From Branchiostoma belcheri (taxonomy: Eukaryota; Chordata; Leptocardii; Amphioxiformes; Branchiostomatidae), in NCBI RefSeq assembly GCF_001625305.1, contig NW_017803898.1:1591693-1655692 (forward strand): DNA of 64,000 bases, read 5' to 3'. Each line of letters begins with the position of its first letter. Position 1 is the stretch's first letter. Below are positions 1 to 14,300 of the stretch, in pieces. The notes below the pieces were generated by a model. The model saw only the letters and a program-made list of their open reading frames with translations, was not told the DNA's origin and did no database searches. Made by a program: the position numbers and the translations under genes.

Positions 1-102
1 ACATTTAATTCTTCGTGATGTTCATGAATATTTATCCTCATATTTATCCATCCTTTCTTCATGAAAAGACGAGGAAACGTCTAAGTCCTTGTAAAAAAAC
101 TC

Positions 103-108
103 TTTATT
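103..108 (-). promoter_or_regulatory. Candidate poly(A) signal of the cytokine-like gene
   Basis: The minus strand reads AATAAA here, about 1 kb downstream of the stop codon at 1100-1102. It would give a 3' UTR of roughly 1 kb. No transcript data are available, and other AATAAA-like words occur in this AT-rich stretch, so the exact cleavage site is open. Confidence 0.45.
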
Positions 109-167
109 CATTCAACTCTGGAGAATTACACACATTTTAACGATACTTTGGTTTTCAAATTCTTTGG

Positions 168-338
168 TATAAATAAGTAAGGGGAATCTGATAAATAACA
201 GTAATAAATAGCATTGAAAAAAGACAAACTTGCGATCAAAATCGCGTGATAAATTAAATATCAGAAGTATAACTGAATGAAAAGTACGGTATAACCTTAT
301 GGATAAAATAAATTAAAAAACACACACAAAATAAATAA
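168..338 (-). promoter_or_regulatory. AU-rich element cluster in the 3' UTR of the cytokine-like gene
   Basis: On the minus strand this stretch holds about seven ATTTA pentamers, including a full nonamer TTATTTATT at 330-338. It lies between the stop codon and the AATAAA at 103-108. Such clusters mark short-lived mRNAs of vertebrate cytokines. The region is AT-rich, so some pentamers are expected by chance; the nonamer and the position make the call worth noting. Confidence 0.45.
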
Positions 339-1099
339 GCTTAACCGTAAACCTACCACAAAACCGCTATCTTATGTACAATTCATCTAGTGTATAGTTA
401 AGAAATTTTATAGATATCTATCTTCGTTTAAATATTGATATTTTCTTAATATTCTCTGGCACAATACGTTGGTAGCACCCAGGATACATTGTGTTTTCCA
501 TATAAGATTTTGCTATAGCTAAATGTGTTTTATGATACACAATAAATACTATGTCATGCCGACATAAATATATTGCACACGCACATACACATCAGGACCT
601 AACTAGCAGCATTTAAAAACAGCGTGTGTCGGAATCACTATGCAACAAACTTCGCATATTTCATGAGAAGTATAAAAAATATACAAAACTCCGTATGAAA
701 CCCTTAATTTAACAGTATCAAAATACAGTACACTACCGATCGCTCTTGGAAACTGGTCATATAGATATAAGGAACGGTTGCCCGGCAACCAGGGGTCAAA
801 GTTCAAACACAATGTCGCGTGAGAGAGAAGCAGGTGGTGATGGCCGCCATCTTGGATTACGTCACAGATGATGCGGCTTGGAACAGACTAATAAAAGTTA
901 TTACCTGCGAATGAAATTACTGCTTATACTACCCGCTTGGAAAAAATACTCTACAGTTTCTTTCTCTTTAAGTTTTTTTTCACATTGGCACGGGGTTCAA
1001 TTCAATCAAAAAATGGTCTGTTTCTTCTTCTTCTTCCTTGGCAAGTTCGATCTGACGACGTCATCAGAAACGCGAAGCTGTGCTCACGAGTTGGCGACG

Positions 1100-1327
1100 T
1101 CACGACCTCCTGCCGGTGTGGGTGGGGCTGCGCGTCGTCCTGCGGCAGCCGTTGTTGTACCGCAGCTTCATGAAGTCCCGCTGGACTCTCCTCAGAAAGT
1201 CCACGAAGTCCCGGATAATTATGTGGTCTCGGAGGCTCCGGTCGTACTCGGACGGCGTTTCGGACAGGTGGACGGGCGCTGGCGTCGCGTTGTCCGTTTC
1301 ATCGTTCTCAATATTCATCAAGTGCAT
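1100..1327 (-). CDS. Cytokine-like gene, exon 5: CD loop, helix D and stop
   Basis: The acceptor is TTTACAG and the exon starts in phase 0 at 1327. It encodes 75 residues: an acidic, Pro/Thr-rich loop with the sequon N186-A-T, then helix D (about 203-229), C234 and a basic, disordered tail. The stop codon is 1102-1100. Overlapping plus-strand frames are shadows. Confidence 0.78.
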   Translation of the reverse strand: MHLMNIENDETDNATPAPVHLSETPSEYDRSLRDHIIIRDFVDFLRRVQRDFMKLRYNNGCRRTTRSPTHTGRRS

Positions 1328-4300
1328 CTGTAAAAACATAGAACCAAGTAAGAATTAGCATACTGGCAACTTCATGAAAGTTTATCTGTGTTGGTAGTTA
1401 CATGTTTAAAGTTAAAACTTTTGATCCAATACAAAACAGTTCTCTCACCTAGAGCTTTCGACCGGTCACTCTGGTCTTCCTCATCAGTAGACTGACCCAG
1501 TGTTGATGTCACACTTCAAAGAAGCCACGTGACAAGCCCCATTGGGTCAGTCTACTGAGGAAGACCAGAGTGACTGGTCGAAAACTCCACGGGAGACAAC
1601 TTAAGTGTTGGATCAAAAGTTTTAACTTGAACATATTTAAAACTTTTATCACAACAATTTAGCCAGAAAACTCCACACTTTGCAATTTTCTTTTTTTTTT
1701 ACAAAATTCTTTTTCTGAAGTTAGTTTTAAAAGTTGAAGTTATTGCGCTTTGTTGTTTTCATTTTATCATGCTTTAGTAGTTGCACCTTAAGTCCTTTCA
1801 AGTTCTTTAAACTTATACTTCAAAGCCTTTTCCTGCACCTTTCCCTCTTTCCACACCTTAGTTAGTTAATAATGATTTAATATTAATTATTTGAAGGAAT
1901 TATACAACAGTATAGCCCCTGTCCACACCGAAGCAGGCCACAATAGTACTGTTGCATACCTCTGACTCTGACTCTGAGTCTGTTTCGTTTTCACACAACT
2001 GACATGCCACAAAGGACCAGGTTGTGTTCTGTGAACGCATATGTGTACAAACTAAATCAACTTGAAAACTATCAAGCAAAAATGTATGTTCAATGAAATA
2101 AATCTAACTTTTGTGTTATTTATTTTTTGTGCTCTAATTTTTATATTTTTGTATGTTGGCTTTGAGAACCCATAAGAACGCTGACAGACAAACTGTTGTC
2201 TTGGATTAAGCTTAAAACCCCCAATTGTATCGTAGGCTTGTTCTATTTATTGGCGGTGTCCAACAAAATGGACACCGCCCAACATGTTTAGGGGCTCTTT
2301 CAAACGCCTCAAGTATCAAATAATTCGAAATGATGGCGAAAATGTGCTAACAAATGACAGTAAAAAAAATCAATATCAGACAAATTCCCTAATTCGAATA
2401 TAATTTTTGCATGTTTTGTTGCCCTGAAATTGCATTAGATGCCTTAAAGCTCTTTATCATGCTTTATTGGCACCTTAAGTCCTTTCAAGTTCTTTAAACT
2501 TATACTTCAAAGCCTTTTCCTGCACCTTTCCCTCTTTCCACACCTTAGTTAGTTAGAAATGTTTGAATATTAATTATTTGAAGGCATTATACAACAGTAG
2601 AGCCCATTTCCACACCAAAGCAGGCCACAATGGTACTGTTGCATACCTCTGACTCTGACTCTGACTCTGTTTCGTTTTCACACAACTGACATGCCACAAA
2701 GGACCAGGTTGTGTTCTGTGAACGCACATGTGTACAAACTAAATCAACTTGAAAACTATCAAGCAAAAATGTATGTTCTATGAAATAGGTCTAACTTTTG
2801 TGTTATTTATTTTTTGTGCTCTAATGTTTATATTTTTGTATGTTGGCTTTGAGAACCCATAAGAACGCGGACAGATCAACTGTAGTCTTGGATTAAGCTT
2901 AAAACCCCCAATTGTATCGTAGGCTTGTTCTATTTATTGGCGGTGTCCAACAAAATGGACACCGCCCAACATGTTTAGGGGCTCTTTCAAACGCCTCGAG
3001 TATCAAATAATTCGAAATGATGGCGAAAATGTGCTAAGAAATGACAGTAAAAAAATCAATATCAGACAAATTCCCTAATTCGAATATAATTTTTGCATGT
3101 TTTGTTGCCCTGAAATTGCATTAGATGCCTTAAAGCTCTTTATCATGCTTTATTGGCACCTTAAGTCCTTTCAAGTTCTTTACACTTATACTTGAAAGCC
3201 TTTTCCTGCACCTTTCCCTCTTTCCACACCTTAGTTAGTTAATAATTATTTAATATTAATTATTTGAAGGCATTTTACAACAGTATAGCCCATTCCACAC
3301 CAAAGCAGGCCACAATGGTACTGTTGCATACCTCTGACTCTGACTCTGAGTCTGTTTCGTTTTCACACAACTGACATGCCACAAAGGACCAGGTTGTGTT
3401 CTGTGGACGTACATGTGTACAAACTAAATCATCTTGAAAACTATCAAGCAAAAATGTATGTTCAATGAAATAAATCTAACTTTTGTGTTATTTATTTTTT
3501 GTGCTCTAATTTTTATATTTTTGTATGCTGGCTTTGCGAACCCATAAAAAACGCGGACAAACATAAACTGTAGTCATACATAAGCTTCATTCATCCCCTA
3601 TCCCCAATTGTATCGTAGGTGACCTGCACCAGACGTCTGTCACCATGGTAACTAGTGTTGGGTTACATCATGTTGCAATTTCATAGCAGGAGGGATTTAG
3701 ACTCCTGCCCGACCACATATATGAATGTGTTTGAGTAAGAATTAACAGAGCAGTTCATATGCGAAGGTAAACATTATGCATTTGCTTTGCGAATGTTACC
3801 TTTCTAATCTTTTTTTTAATGTTTTGTCGCCCTAAAATTGCATTAGATAACCTTTCTAATCTTTTTCTTATGTTTTGTCGCCCTAAAATTGCATTAGATG
3901 CCTTAAAAGGTTCCTTACCGTGGTACTAATGGCTCGCATGAGACTTCTCGTGTGGGACAGAACGTTCTGCAGTTGGCGGGACAGTTTCTCCTCCAGCCTT
4001 CCCGCCTCTCTCACCACGGCCTCCCCCTCATCCACCTCCAGCACGTCCAGGAACGGGTACAGCTGGTGCAGGTTGTGCCGCATCGTCATCAGACGGACTT
4101 CACTCTGCAGAACAACAGAACAAAAATATCCGTAAGTTATCTGTTCTATACCGTACAATATTATCTGTTTTGGTAGAAGTCATTATGAAAGTTTGAAACA
4201 TCAAGACTCAACCAAATGTCAATCTTGACAAAGACTGGAGTTGTACAGTCGAAACTTTGGGTAAGTCCAATATCTTGTGTTGGATATTGCAGTTCAAACT

Positions 4301-5762
4301 TGTTTCACACCGTACAATTGCAATATACTTCCTAGTAGTTCCTACCGCACGTTTCTTCTTGTTTCAGGGTAATTTTTCATAATAACTACATGTTCAATGA
4401 AATTTTGCCACGTGTTGGTAATGCTTAAAATCTTTTCAACATTGGAGGTCATCGTAAGTTACCTCCAAGCAGATGTTGGGAGTCAACGTTACGTTTCCTA
4501 AGCGTGACAGTATGGCTCACCATGTAGCCATAGATCGTCCTTGTTTAACCTATGATCTTTGACCTGGCCTTGTGTGAGATACCAGGAAACTGCTAGAGGG
4601 CTAATGGCCGACATGCCCATATTTGGATGGTAAGACTGTAATAATGCTAAGAAAAGTCCAGTAGTCAGAACATCACCAAATTTGGACATTTTTGGAATGG
4701 CCATCGCCATTACTGGCGACTTGACCATATTTGGCATAATTATGTGACGTCAGAAGAAGCGTTATCCCGAGTAGAATGGGTTCTGTCATGACGTCATCAG
4801 TTGCAGACGATAAATCCATTGACCATTGTGAGAGAAAGTTGTCTGATTTAGCAGATAATAATGACTGAAAAGCGATAATTACCAAGCGATTTGTCACTTT
4901 CTGCGTTGTTTGTTTGTAAATGACCCTAACAACGTAATTATGCGATAACTTTCAAGGCTATAGCGATTAAGTATCCTGGCAGCCAGACCACCGTAGGCTA
5001 CCCCACCGTAGGCTCCCCGGTATCTCTACGGTGCTGGGAGTACTGCCTGCCCGCCTAAGTCTATTAGGGCATGCCGGATGTTTTACGGGGTAAATTTTAA
5101 TTGACTATAATACAATAATAGTTGGAAAAGGCCAGCTGGAAAGATATAGCATATTAGGAAAGGCATATGCTCAGTAGGACTGGGGCTTGNNNNNNNNNNN
5201 NNNNNNNNNNNNNNNNNNNNNNNNNNNNNNNNNNNNNNNNNNNNNNNNNNNNNNNNNNNNNNNNNNNNNNNNNNNNNNNNNNNNNNNNNNNNNNNNNNNN
5301 NNNNNNNNNNNNNNNNNNNNNNNNNNNNNNNNNNNNNNNNNNNNNNNNNNNNNNNNNNNNNNNNNNNNNNNNNNNNNNNNNNNNNNNNNNNNNNNNNNNN
5401 NNNNNNNNNNNNNNNNNNNNNNNNNNNNNNNNNNNNNNNNNNNNNNNNNNNNNNNNNNNNNNNNNNNNNNNNNNNNNNNNNNNNNNNNNNNNNNNNNNNN
5501 NNNNNNNNNNNNNNNNNNNNNNNNNNNNNNNNNNNNNNNNNNNNNNNNNNNNNNNNNNNNNNNNNNNNNNNNNNNNNNNNNNNNNNNNNNNNNNNNNNNN
5601 NNNNNNNNNNNNNNNNNNNNNNNNNNNNNNNNNNNNNNNNNNNNNNNNNNNNNNNNNNNNNNNNNNNNNNNNNNNNNNNNNNNNNNNNNNNNNNNNNNNN
5701 NNNNNNNNNNNNNNNNNNNNNNNNNNNNNNNNNNNGTGTGTGTGTGTATCTGTCTGTCTGTA

Positions 5763-5809
<47 letters not shown>

Positions 5810-6621
5810 CCTTAATTTAACTCAAGGACGCGAATGATATGAGCATTTAGGTGGAAGGAATAGTGCAAAGTATGCGTCGAGAAATTTTGACAGCTAGGTA
5901 TGATTCAACAAATATATTACTATGCAGGGGGTGTGTCGTAGAAAGGGGGTGTGGCGCTACAATGCACTAGAACAATTGTCACGCGCGAGCTATATGCCCC
6001 TAGGTGAATACGGCAATGCAAAGAATTGTAACTATGCATATGCATTCATGTAGTCAAAGGAAGACATTTACAATCTTGACAACCATAAAAATGCAACGAA
6101 TGTGGAAATACAGGCTACGTTCAATTGAGAGAGGATGTAATAAATAGGACCTAGTCGAAATAATTACACAGGTGTGGTCAAATAAAAGGCTGACATTTTT
6201 GGCGATCCAAAAAAAGCTTTGAAGTTCCAGGATCCCCCTCCCCACTCTGTCATTTACAGACCAATTTGTACTATTACACCTCTACGTGTTTAACGTTAAG
6301 CGGTTAAACTAACCGCACCTAAAACTCGTGACTATGACGAGTTGAGCTACGTACAAAACGTTCCACGCCTTAGTGAAAAATCCTCCTTGATTGTCTACAC
6401 GAATATTATGTTGGGCTGGTTTCCTTCTACTGTTATATTGGTACAGTATACTAGTATATATGTCAGGTTAGAGGGTCCGATCTGGTATATATACATGGCA
6501 GTTCTAGAGATCCCAGTTGGTGGTTAAGGTGGTAAGGGTGGTTTCCAATGTACAAATTATGAATTTCTACTCAATCCATTGACCTAAAGTGACATGTATC
6601 AAAGTTGAAACGTTCTGTCTG

Positions 6622-6683
<62 letters not shown>

Positions 6684-6684
6684 C

Positions 6685-6715
<31 letters not shown>

Positions 6716-8296
6716 CGTCTATCTACAATCTAGCTATCTATCTATCTACCTATCTACATGTATCTATCTACATGTAGCTATCTACATGTAGCTACCTATC
6801 TATCTAAATGTAGGTATGCTGTTAACATAACCCTCGAGGCTTGAAGAGATTTTGTGGTAAGGTAAGATATTACGAGAATGCAGGTGAGGAATGTTAGATA
6901 TGCCAAACGACAGGTGTGATTATTCCGTTTCCTGTCCGTTTCCCTAAAACTCTCAGGTGTTAATTCTCACCTGGAGTAAAGGAAGAAGTTTGACCTTCTC
7001 GGAATGTTGGATTCAGGCCAGGGAAACTACCTTAGCTCGCGCACACGCCGGAAGTTAGACACAAAACCGTTTCCTTAAGAAAGACAATAAAACCGTCACG
7101 TATATCTTAAGCCGGAGTCACACATCCTGAAATCTCGTCGTCGTCCCTTTGTTGACAAACCAGCTTGCCATGTGGCGGCGGACATAGTTTACCTGGCGGT
7201 TGTGTTTACAGAAAACAAACCTGAGTTTACACACCGAGTTGTTGTGACGCATGGTATCTTACGGCTCGCTTCCAAAACATTGTCCTTGTTTATAAGCAAT
7301 GCCCGAACTTTAACGTGTCACTCGACCGCAAAATATAGACAAAAAAGCGACGCGGTCTGGCTACAAGACACATCCCGTCTGCCTAGAATCTGAACCATGA
7401 AATAACAATATTTCCACGTACTAATATTCACTAGAACAACATGGTCCGCTGGCTTGTGTAAACACACAACATTTTAACACAACATTCTCTCATAAGCTTA
7501 AAGATTTGGATCAGTGGAAAACCACAACACAAGAGGAAGTGTGTTCTATGACCTTTTGGGGGTTGGACACGCTTATGATTTCTAAGACTAAGCGTCCTCC
7601 TTGCTTCCAAGACACGTTCGATGACTCTTATTCAAGACAAAAACATTGACGGACGTACGTAGGTACAGGATTAGGATCTCTGACTATAGTTTGTATACAC
7701 ATGGCGACGGCACGCGCGCTACGCGAAGTGTTTTTGTTTTGAACGGAAGTAAAGAAACAACCCGACATGACTCAAAACATTCAGGGCGACCCCAGATATC
7801 AGTAGTGCCGGCTGTAACGTCATAACCTGTGGTCTGACAGGGCAAGTCACGGTTTCTATGGCAACCATAGAAGCCCTCAGATATCCATCCTGGGGTGGGA
7901 GGGGGGTGCTAGTGATTCTAACTTTGACATGACCTTCAAATACTAGTATGTGAATTGCAGAACATACTAGTAATTCTCAGAGTGTCTGTTTTAAGAATGC
8001 TCTTTGAAACCTTAAGGCAGTTTCATAAAGTTACACGTGAAGTTTTTGATCAGATAAAAAACCGTCATTGCCATAGTTAACCTGAAATGACCCCTACACA
8101 CGCAGTGTCTCGTGACAATCTCTACCAAGAAGTTCAACGTTTTGACTTCAAATCTTCAAACATGCCTCCTCTGTCATTATACATGGCGTGTCTTCAGAAA
8201 ATCATACATTACGTAAGTTATAATGACAGCATTGCGTAATGTAGCCTCAATTGCACACGTAGTATCTGAACGCACACACACACACACACACACACG

Positions 8297-8373
<77 letters not shown>

Positions 8374-11300
8374 TGGCTTACCCATCACGTATAATGTATC
8401 AACAACAACCCAAATACATGAATGGGCTTCACTAATCTCAGGATATTTTTCCTAGTTACAGACAAAAACACGCCTAAGACTTCCTGAGAAAAAACTAATA
8501 AAATAGGATACAAAGTAATTAGGAAAGGTAACTTTTTCTCAACCTAGTCTACAACAAAATGGTTCTTTGGCTGTTTCTAAGGTTGCAGGTGCAAACTCCT
8601 TTCTAGTTTAATCCTGGGTAGTCTACTCCCCGAGTTAAAACCCTATTTATAAAGTACGCACAGGAAATGGTTAAATATAGGCCTGCTGCTGATCTGTTGT
8701 TACTTTTCTTCCCGTGTTGGTCTAGCGTAACCAAAACGCCAGGTCACTGACGTAAACACATTTGGATAGCGAAGGGGATTAAAAAGTGTTGGACAAACTG
8801 TGTTATCCGGAGTCAAACATACCGAAATTATTTGCGAAATTCCTTCATAATTATCCTCTAAAACCAACACCGCCCACTCCAAAGCTAAAGCTAACTTCCA
8901 GGACGTATAATCTTCAAACGAGCGGTGTTCACACATCAAACGGTTTGTTAGTCTTGTCGGGCGGAAAGACGAGCTGGGAAAGACCGTCTATTCACGGGCA
9001 AGGCGAAACCACGGCCGTTTGTGAAATCTCGCAGAGAACAACATTGGTTTTAGCCTGGGTGCCAGACTGTTGTCAGGGCTAGTAGACAGACTAGGTCCTC
9101 AGCTCCAAGGCTAGCCTGGGTGCCAGACTGTTATTAGGGCTAGAGGCTAGCTCCTCGGCTCCAGTAGCCTGGGTGCCAGTCTTTTGCCAGGGCTAGTATA
9201 CAGGCTAGCTGCTCGGCTCCAAGGCCAACCTGTCCCAAAGAAAATTTACCATAGACTCTCAGAGTTCGGGCATGTTGGCCCTGGAGCCGAGAAACTGGCC
9301 TGTATAGGCCCTGAAACAGCCTGGCATCCAGGCTAGGCTTGTGGCTTCCCCGGTCGAAGGTGGGGGGGGGGTATTGTGTCCCACCCTGGTCCGGCATCCA
9401 GGCTACCTGGGTGGCAGGCGGGTACGGGCAATGCCCCTTCTCGCGGTCGGGCCAGACCGGACATTCCGTACATCATTAGTTCCCGACGCGGTTCCCGACA
9501 ATGGAAACCGGAACGGAGCGCTCAGAACTCTGCACCGACCTCGCTTCTAGCGGCGGGACGTCGTCTAGTCTCTGCCAGACTCCTTTGCGGGCTGAATAAA
9601 TAGTAGAAATCGGCCTAAAAAGGGGATATCATTGGCCAGAGGCATGGCCGCCTAGCCTCTACCAGGCTTCGGGAGGCGACTGGAAAGAGCAGAAATCGGC
9701 CAAGTAGAGAGAGATAGCATGCATATGCCTGGGGACTTGGTCTGCTGGGAGAGAACAGTTGCAAGTTCCATTTTCCTACTACTGCAAAATTGCACAATAA
9801 AATTGCGGAGGGACGAAGGAAAGACAGGCAAATGGAGCCTCTCTAGCCGGCCAACCCCTCTGGCCAATGATGCCCCCTTTTTATTCCGATTTCTACTATT
9901 TATTCAGCCTGCAGAGAAGTCTGTTGGAGACTATCGTCCTCCCAGACTTGTGACGTTTGTTCTCACCGGGAGGTTAAACGCGAACACACGGACGTGCGAC
10001 ATTTCGAACACGGTGGTCTGACCGCGGATGTTCTTTTTGTGGGCGAGTCCGACATTTTTGTCTTTCAGGTTCACCAACTTAGCTTGAACTTCCTTGGCTT
10101 CAATTTTCACTGAACACACACACTGTGAGACAGTCAACCAAACACAAGTTTCAATTATGAAATAAGGACTAAGCTTTAACTTCCAACACTTAGGTACAGA
10201 ATTGGGACTTACCCCAAATTTTCGGTTGACTCCATCAACCTTGTTCACGGAATGGAGTCAACCGAAAATTTGGGGTAAGTCCCAATTCTGTATCTAAGTG
10301 TTGGAAGTTAAAGCTTAGTCTTTATTTCATAATGATTTGTACCAACACAGATGAACTTTCATGACAAGTTTCAATTTTTGTGTGGGATGATACTTATTTT
10401 AAATATCACGTATCTACTAGTATGTTGATAAAGGCCTGACAATGATCAAAAGAAAACTACCCCCCCCCCCCACACACACACCAAAAGAATATTGCGTAGA
10501 CTTTTTGAGTGACCTTCAAAACTGGTTACTGTAGAACGCGTATTTTACCGTTAATTTTAGACGACACAATCTTCTAAATACTGTTAAAACAGTACTAAGA
10601 CCCGTTCTAACTCTTGAGCTTAAGGTTTTAATCTTGACTCTATTAAGAAGGGATTTTCTCCGCTCCGTTTGTCTGACCTTGACTCCGCTATTGTAACCCG
10701 CTGACCGAACCAGACGTCTAGACACAAGAAACACGGCAAAAATCTTTTCAGCCGCTTTTAGAGGCCGAAAAACTGTTAAGCCGTAACACTGGGACATGTT
10801 TCTATGCAAGAAAGGCCAAACTTGTACTTGAAACTGTACGGAAAATCTTTTTAGACACTTTTTGAGGAACCTTGCGAGGCACAACTGTTAAGCCGTAACG
10901 CTAGTGCATGTTTCAATGGAAGAAAATGCAAACTTGTACTTGTACCTGTACCTGCAAGTTCAGACACTTTTAGATGAACAGTTTGAAGCAAAACTGTTAC
11001 ATCCAAGAAAAGGCCGAACTTGTACTTAAAAACTTGATTTAACGTTAATATTACGTAACGTTAGTACATGTTTCTATGCAAGAAAAGGCAAAACTTCTAC
11101 TTATACTTGATTTACATGTAGTATTACGAATATCTTATACACTGTATAGTATGTCGGTGAAGGTTAGACATCCAGGTAATAAGATACGCCACAAACTTAG
11201 CAACTGGATATGATTTTGGACTGTACAGTATCTCTGTTCTTTTTTTTTCTGAGCAAAGTAACTAGATGACCTAAAGGTCATCATACTTAGTCTGTGAGGG

Positions 11301-14300
11301 CAGAAAGATACAAGAAAGGTCTTTATAGAAGCTCATCTGTTCAATACAACATACAATGAACAAGTGGCCAGGTGTGTTGTGTGATTGTCCCTTGACACTT
11401 TGATCTTTCACCAAAGGAAATTTTGCAGCAATTTTTGAGGAAGCAATTTGGTAATTTTGTTGACCGGTAGAGTTTGGAGATGCTGGGCTTGGAGATAGTT
11501 TAGACGAAGCAATCAATTTAGGAAGGTTGGTAAGAAAGAAGGTTGTTGTTCGATGCGGATGTCATGACTTAGGAAGCCTTGTGTTGGCAGGAAATGGCCA
11601 AATGATCGATTGTGGCCATCCGGAAGTGGTTGTGAATCAGTATTATCTACAACAGAAGGTGTATGTTCAGCATAAGGCAGCCAGTGTTGGCTCTAGTCAA
11701 GCCCTAAAGCTTTAAATCAGCATCAATTGTGACATTGTCCGTCCTGACGACTCGCTCCGACTTCTAACGGCTTCGCCGACGCTTTTTAACGAGGTTTCTT
11801 ATATTAAATCAAGACATAATTAAAGGTTTCGGTTACACTTCAAACAGCGGAGCGGATTTGTTGTATTTTCTGTAGCATTAACGTGATTAGAGTTAACTGG
11901 ATATTCCGTCATAGAAGCGCCTTTGAGAAACTGCCTCGCCCGGCTTAGTTGCTTCTCTTGTTGAGCAAACAGAACAGTGTGTACCCAGGGTTATTTGAGC
12001 TGACTTTCGCTGGAAGCCTTTTTTTCGCTCGAGTGCGGCCACCGCGCGTGTTAAGAAGAGTAGAACAGTAGCGTTCACTCAGTCACCCTCTAGCCACAAT
12101 TGTTCTCACACCGCCACATGACAGCGTAAGGCTTGTCCTAGTGCTGTTAGACACAATGGTGGTGAAATCCTACATACAAGGCGTAAGATTATGGATAGTC
12201 ACGACTGACAAGTTGCCTGCTCTGATCTCTCACTGCTCTTTTTGGGATGTCAAGCAGGTTATAGTAGACTAGGCTGGCTTTTGTGTGCTTCTGTTAGCAA
12301 AAAGAGAGGATACAAGGCAAGGAAAACTTCAATTTTATCATATCAAAGAACTTGCGTGCGGTTAAATTGTAGTCACTGTCTTCTTCTATCTTATTTTGTG
12401 CTATTTTATGTCATTTTCCTCAATCTTCCTTCAAATTAGACACGCGTCCTGGATATATCACAGTGTCTTTGTTTATCCTCCGACTTTTGGGTAATTTTTC
12501 ACAGGTGTGTATGTGCGGACAATAGGAACACTGTGCACGCTGAACAGATATAACACAACGACCTGCTATACGTGCTTCTTCCCTCGTCAGTAAGACCTAT
12601 AATTAGCACGGACGTACAACCAACCCAGGCTGACCGGTTTTAAACAATGACAGTTTTCGGGTCGAAGAGCAATCATAGGTCAGTATCTACGTCACTAGAC
12701 CCCCTAAAAAGACCGAATGGCCTATTTATAAACTCCTGTACACCAATCTAGCATGCACGTCAGAATTGTGCTCTTTTTAAGGACTCCTACCAAAAGAAAG
12801 GGCTACCAAGAAAGAGACCAAAAGAAATGCTGGCTACGCAAACTAGATGTTGACACGAATACATGCAGGAAAAATGCTCTCACATAGCTGTCTAGATACG
12901 TAATAGGTGCTATCAGTACATTGACCATGCTTGGTAAATACTTAATGTTTGTAATTTTGCGTCATTGCAAAACACTGTGATTATGGTGTGTACACTTTGC
13001 AGTGTTCACGTAGGGGGTTACTAATGTACAGCATGTACATTCAGGGGGTTAAACTACTTCTTGTAGGTTCGTTAAGTCTTCCAAAAGTCTAGGACAAAAG
13101 CTTAAGAAGCGGACGCTAACTTGAGTTGAATCCCAAAGACACGCTAATCCGAAAATGTCAAACAATGATCTTGTCTTTCTATCAGTGTAGACAAACTTTG
13201 CTGAAGAATTTCCCGGTCGGAGTTTATTTTGTCCATAGCTAACTTCCTGTCCTGCATACCTTACATACCTGGGCTTCTTCCCTGCTATTTTTACTTCAGG
13301 TAAACCTTTAAGTCTACTTAAACACCTTCCTTTCGATTAAGAAGATTACGAAATATTTCCTGTTGTAGGTTAGTTACTATTTCTATATAAACCCCCGATT
13401 AAAATTCCGACAGAGAAAAGGGGCCACGCGTGGAAGTAAATATAGACCTGATAAACATCCTAATCACAAAAACACTTAATTATCTGTTAAGTCAGCGAAG
13501 TCGTGATCGATATGTTTACATTGTAGATAGGCTGTTTATCGTGTTTTGAACTGTGTAGCTGATATGGTGGTAGTTACATAGCGGTATAACCTGGGTTACC
13601 GTTCTCCACAGGATGGCTTAAGGGGTACTTAACCGGTCACAAGAGCATAGGACCTTTCTTTTTGATAGCCTATCTTTAAAAGTTTTTAGCCGCTCCTTAT
13701 CAAAATTGACAACAAAAATTTGAAATATGTAAAAAACATCATGTGCTACTAATGGTTTATTTTGGACGTTTTTATGTGTTTAAATCAGCACCGTAGAGAT
13801 ACCAGGAAGACTACAATGGTCTGTTGAGATCTCTGAGATTTCTATCTCTTTCAGTCAGTCCAGAAACACCAAATAACCTCATTGAACCAAGTTATGTAAC
13901 CGACTTGTTTGAACTGTGTGAAATCTTGAATGGGTGCCAGACTGTTTCTAGGGCCTACACAGGCCAGCTCCTCAGCTCTAGGGCCAACATGCTAGCCTGG
14001 GTGCCAGACTGTTTCTAGGGCCTACACAGGCCAGCTCCTCGGCTCTAGAGCCAACATGCCCCCAAGGAAACGTATTATACCACAGCCCCTATAGGCATAG
14101 CATCCAGGCTAGCACAAATCGGGATGGTACAATTCCTTGGTACAATTCCTTTACAACTCAAAATTTAGATGGTTTTTGTTACTAACCGTTAGACTTTCCC
14201 AGTCTGTGTAGGACGTGCTGAGTTCAGGAAGACCTCGGAGCGTCAGGTCGCGGTTGGAATATTCTGGATTTCCGAACCTGAGCTCGTTCTGGAAGGGAAA

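Larger units (their letters stand above)
4105..14186 (-). other. Intron 3 of the cytokine-like gene (about 10 kb)
   Basis: I see no convincing exon in this intron. It holds an assembly gap, GT, CTAT and CA microsatellites, two copies of a GCCTGGGTGCCAGAC repeat, a nested MITE and a long palindrome, listed separately. Confidence 0.6.

Noticed and set aside
878-1358. Plus-strand frames of 78-151 residues
   Set aside because: They lie opposite exon 5 of the cytokine-like gene and have low-complexity starts; they are shadows.
10516-10884. 122-residue minus-strand basic frame
   Set aside because: It overlaps a degenerate tandem repeat and has no domain or splice partners.
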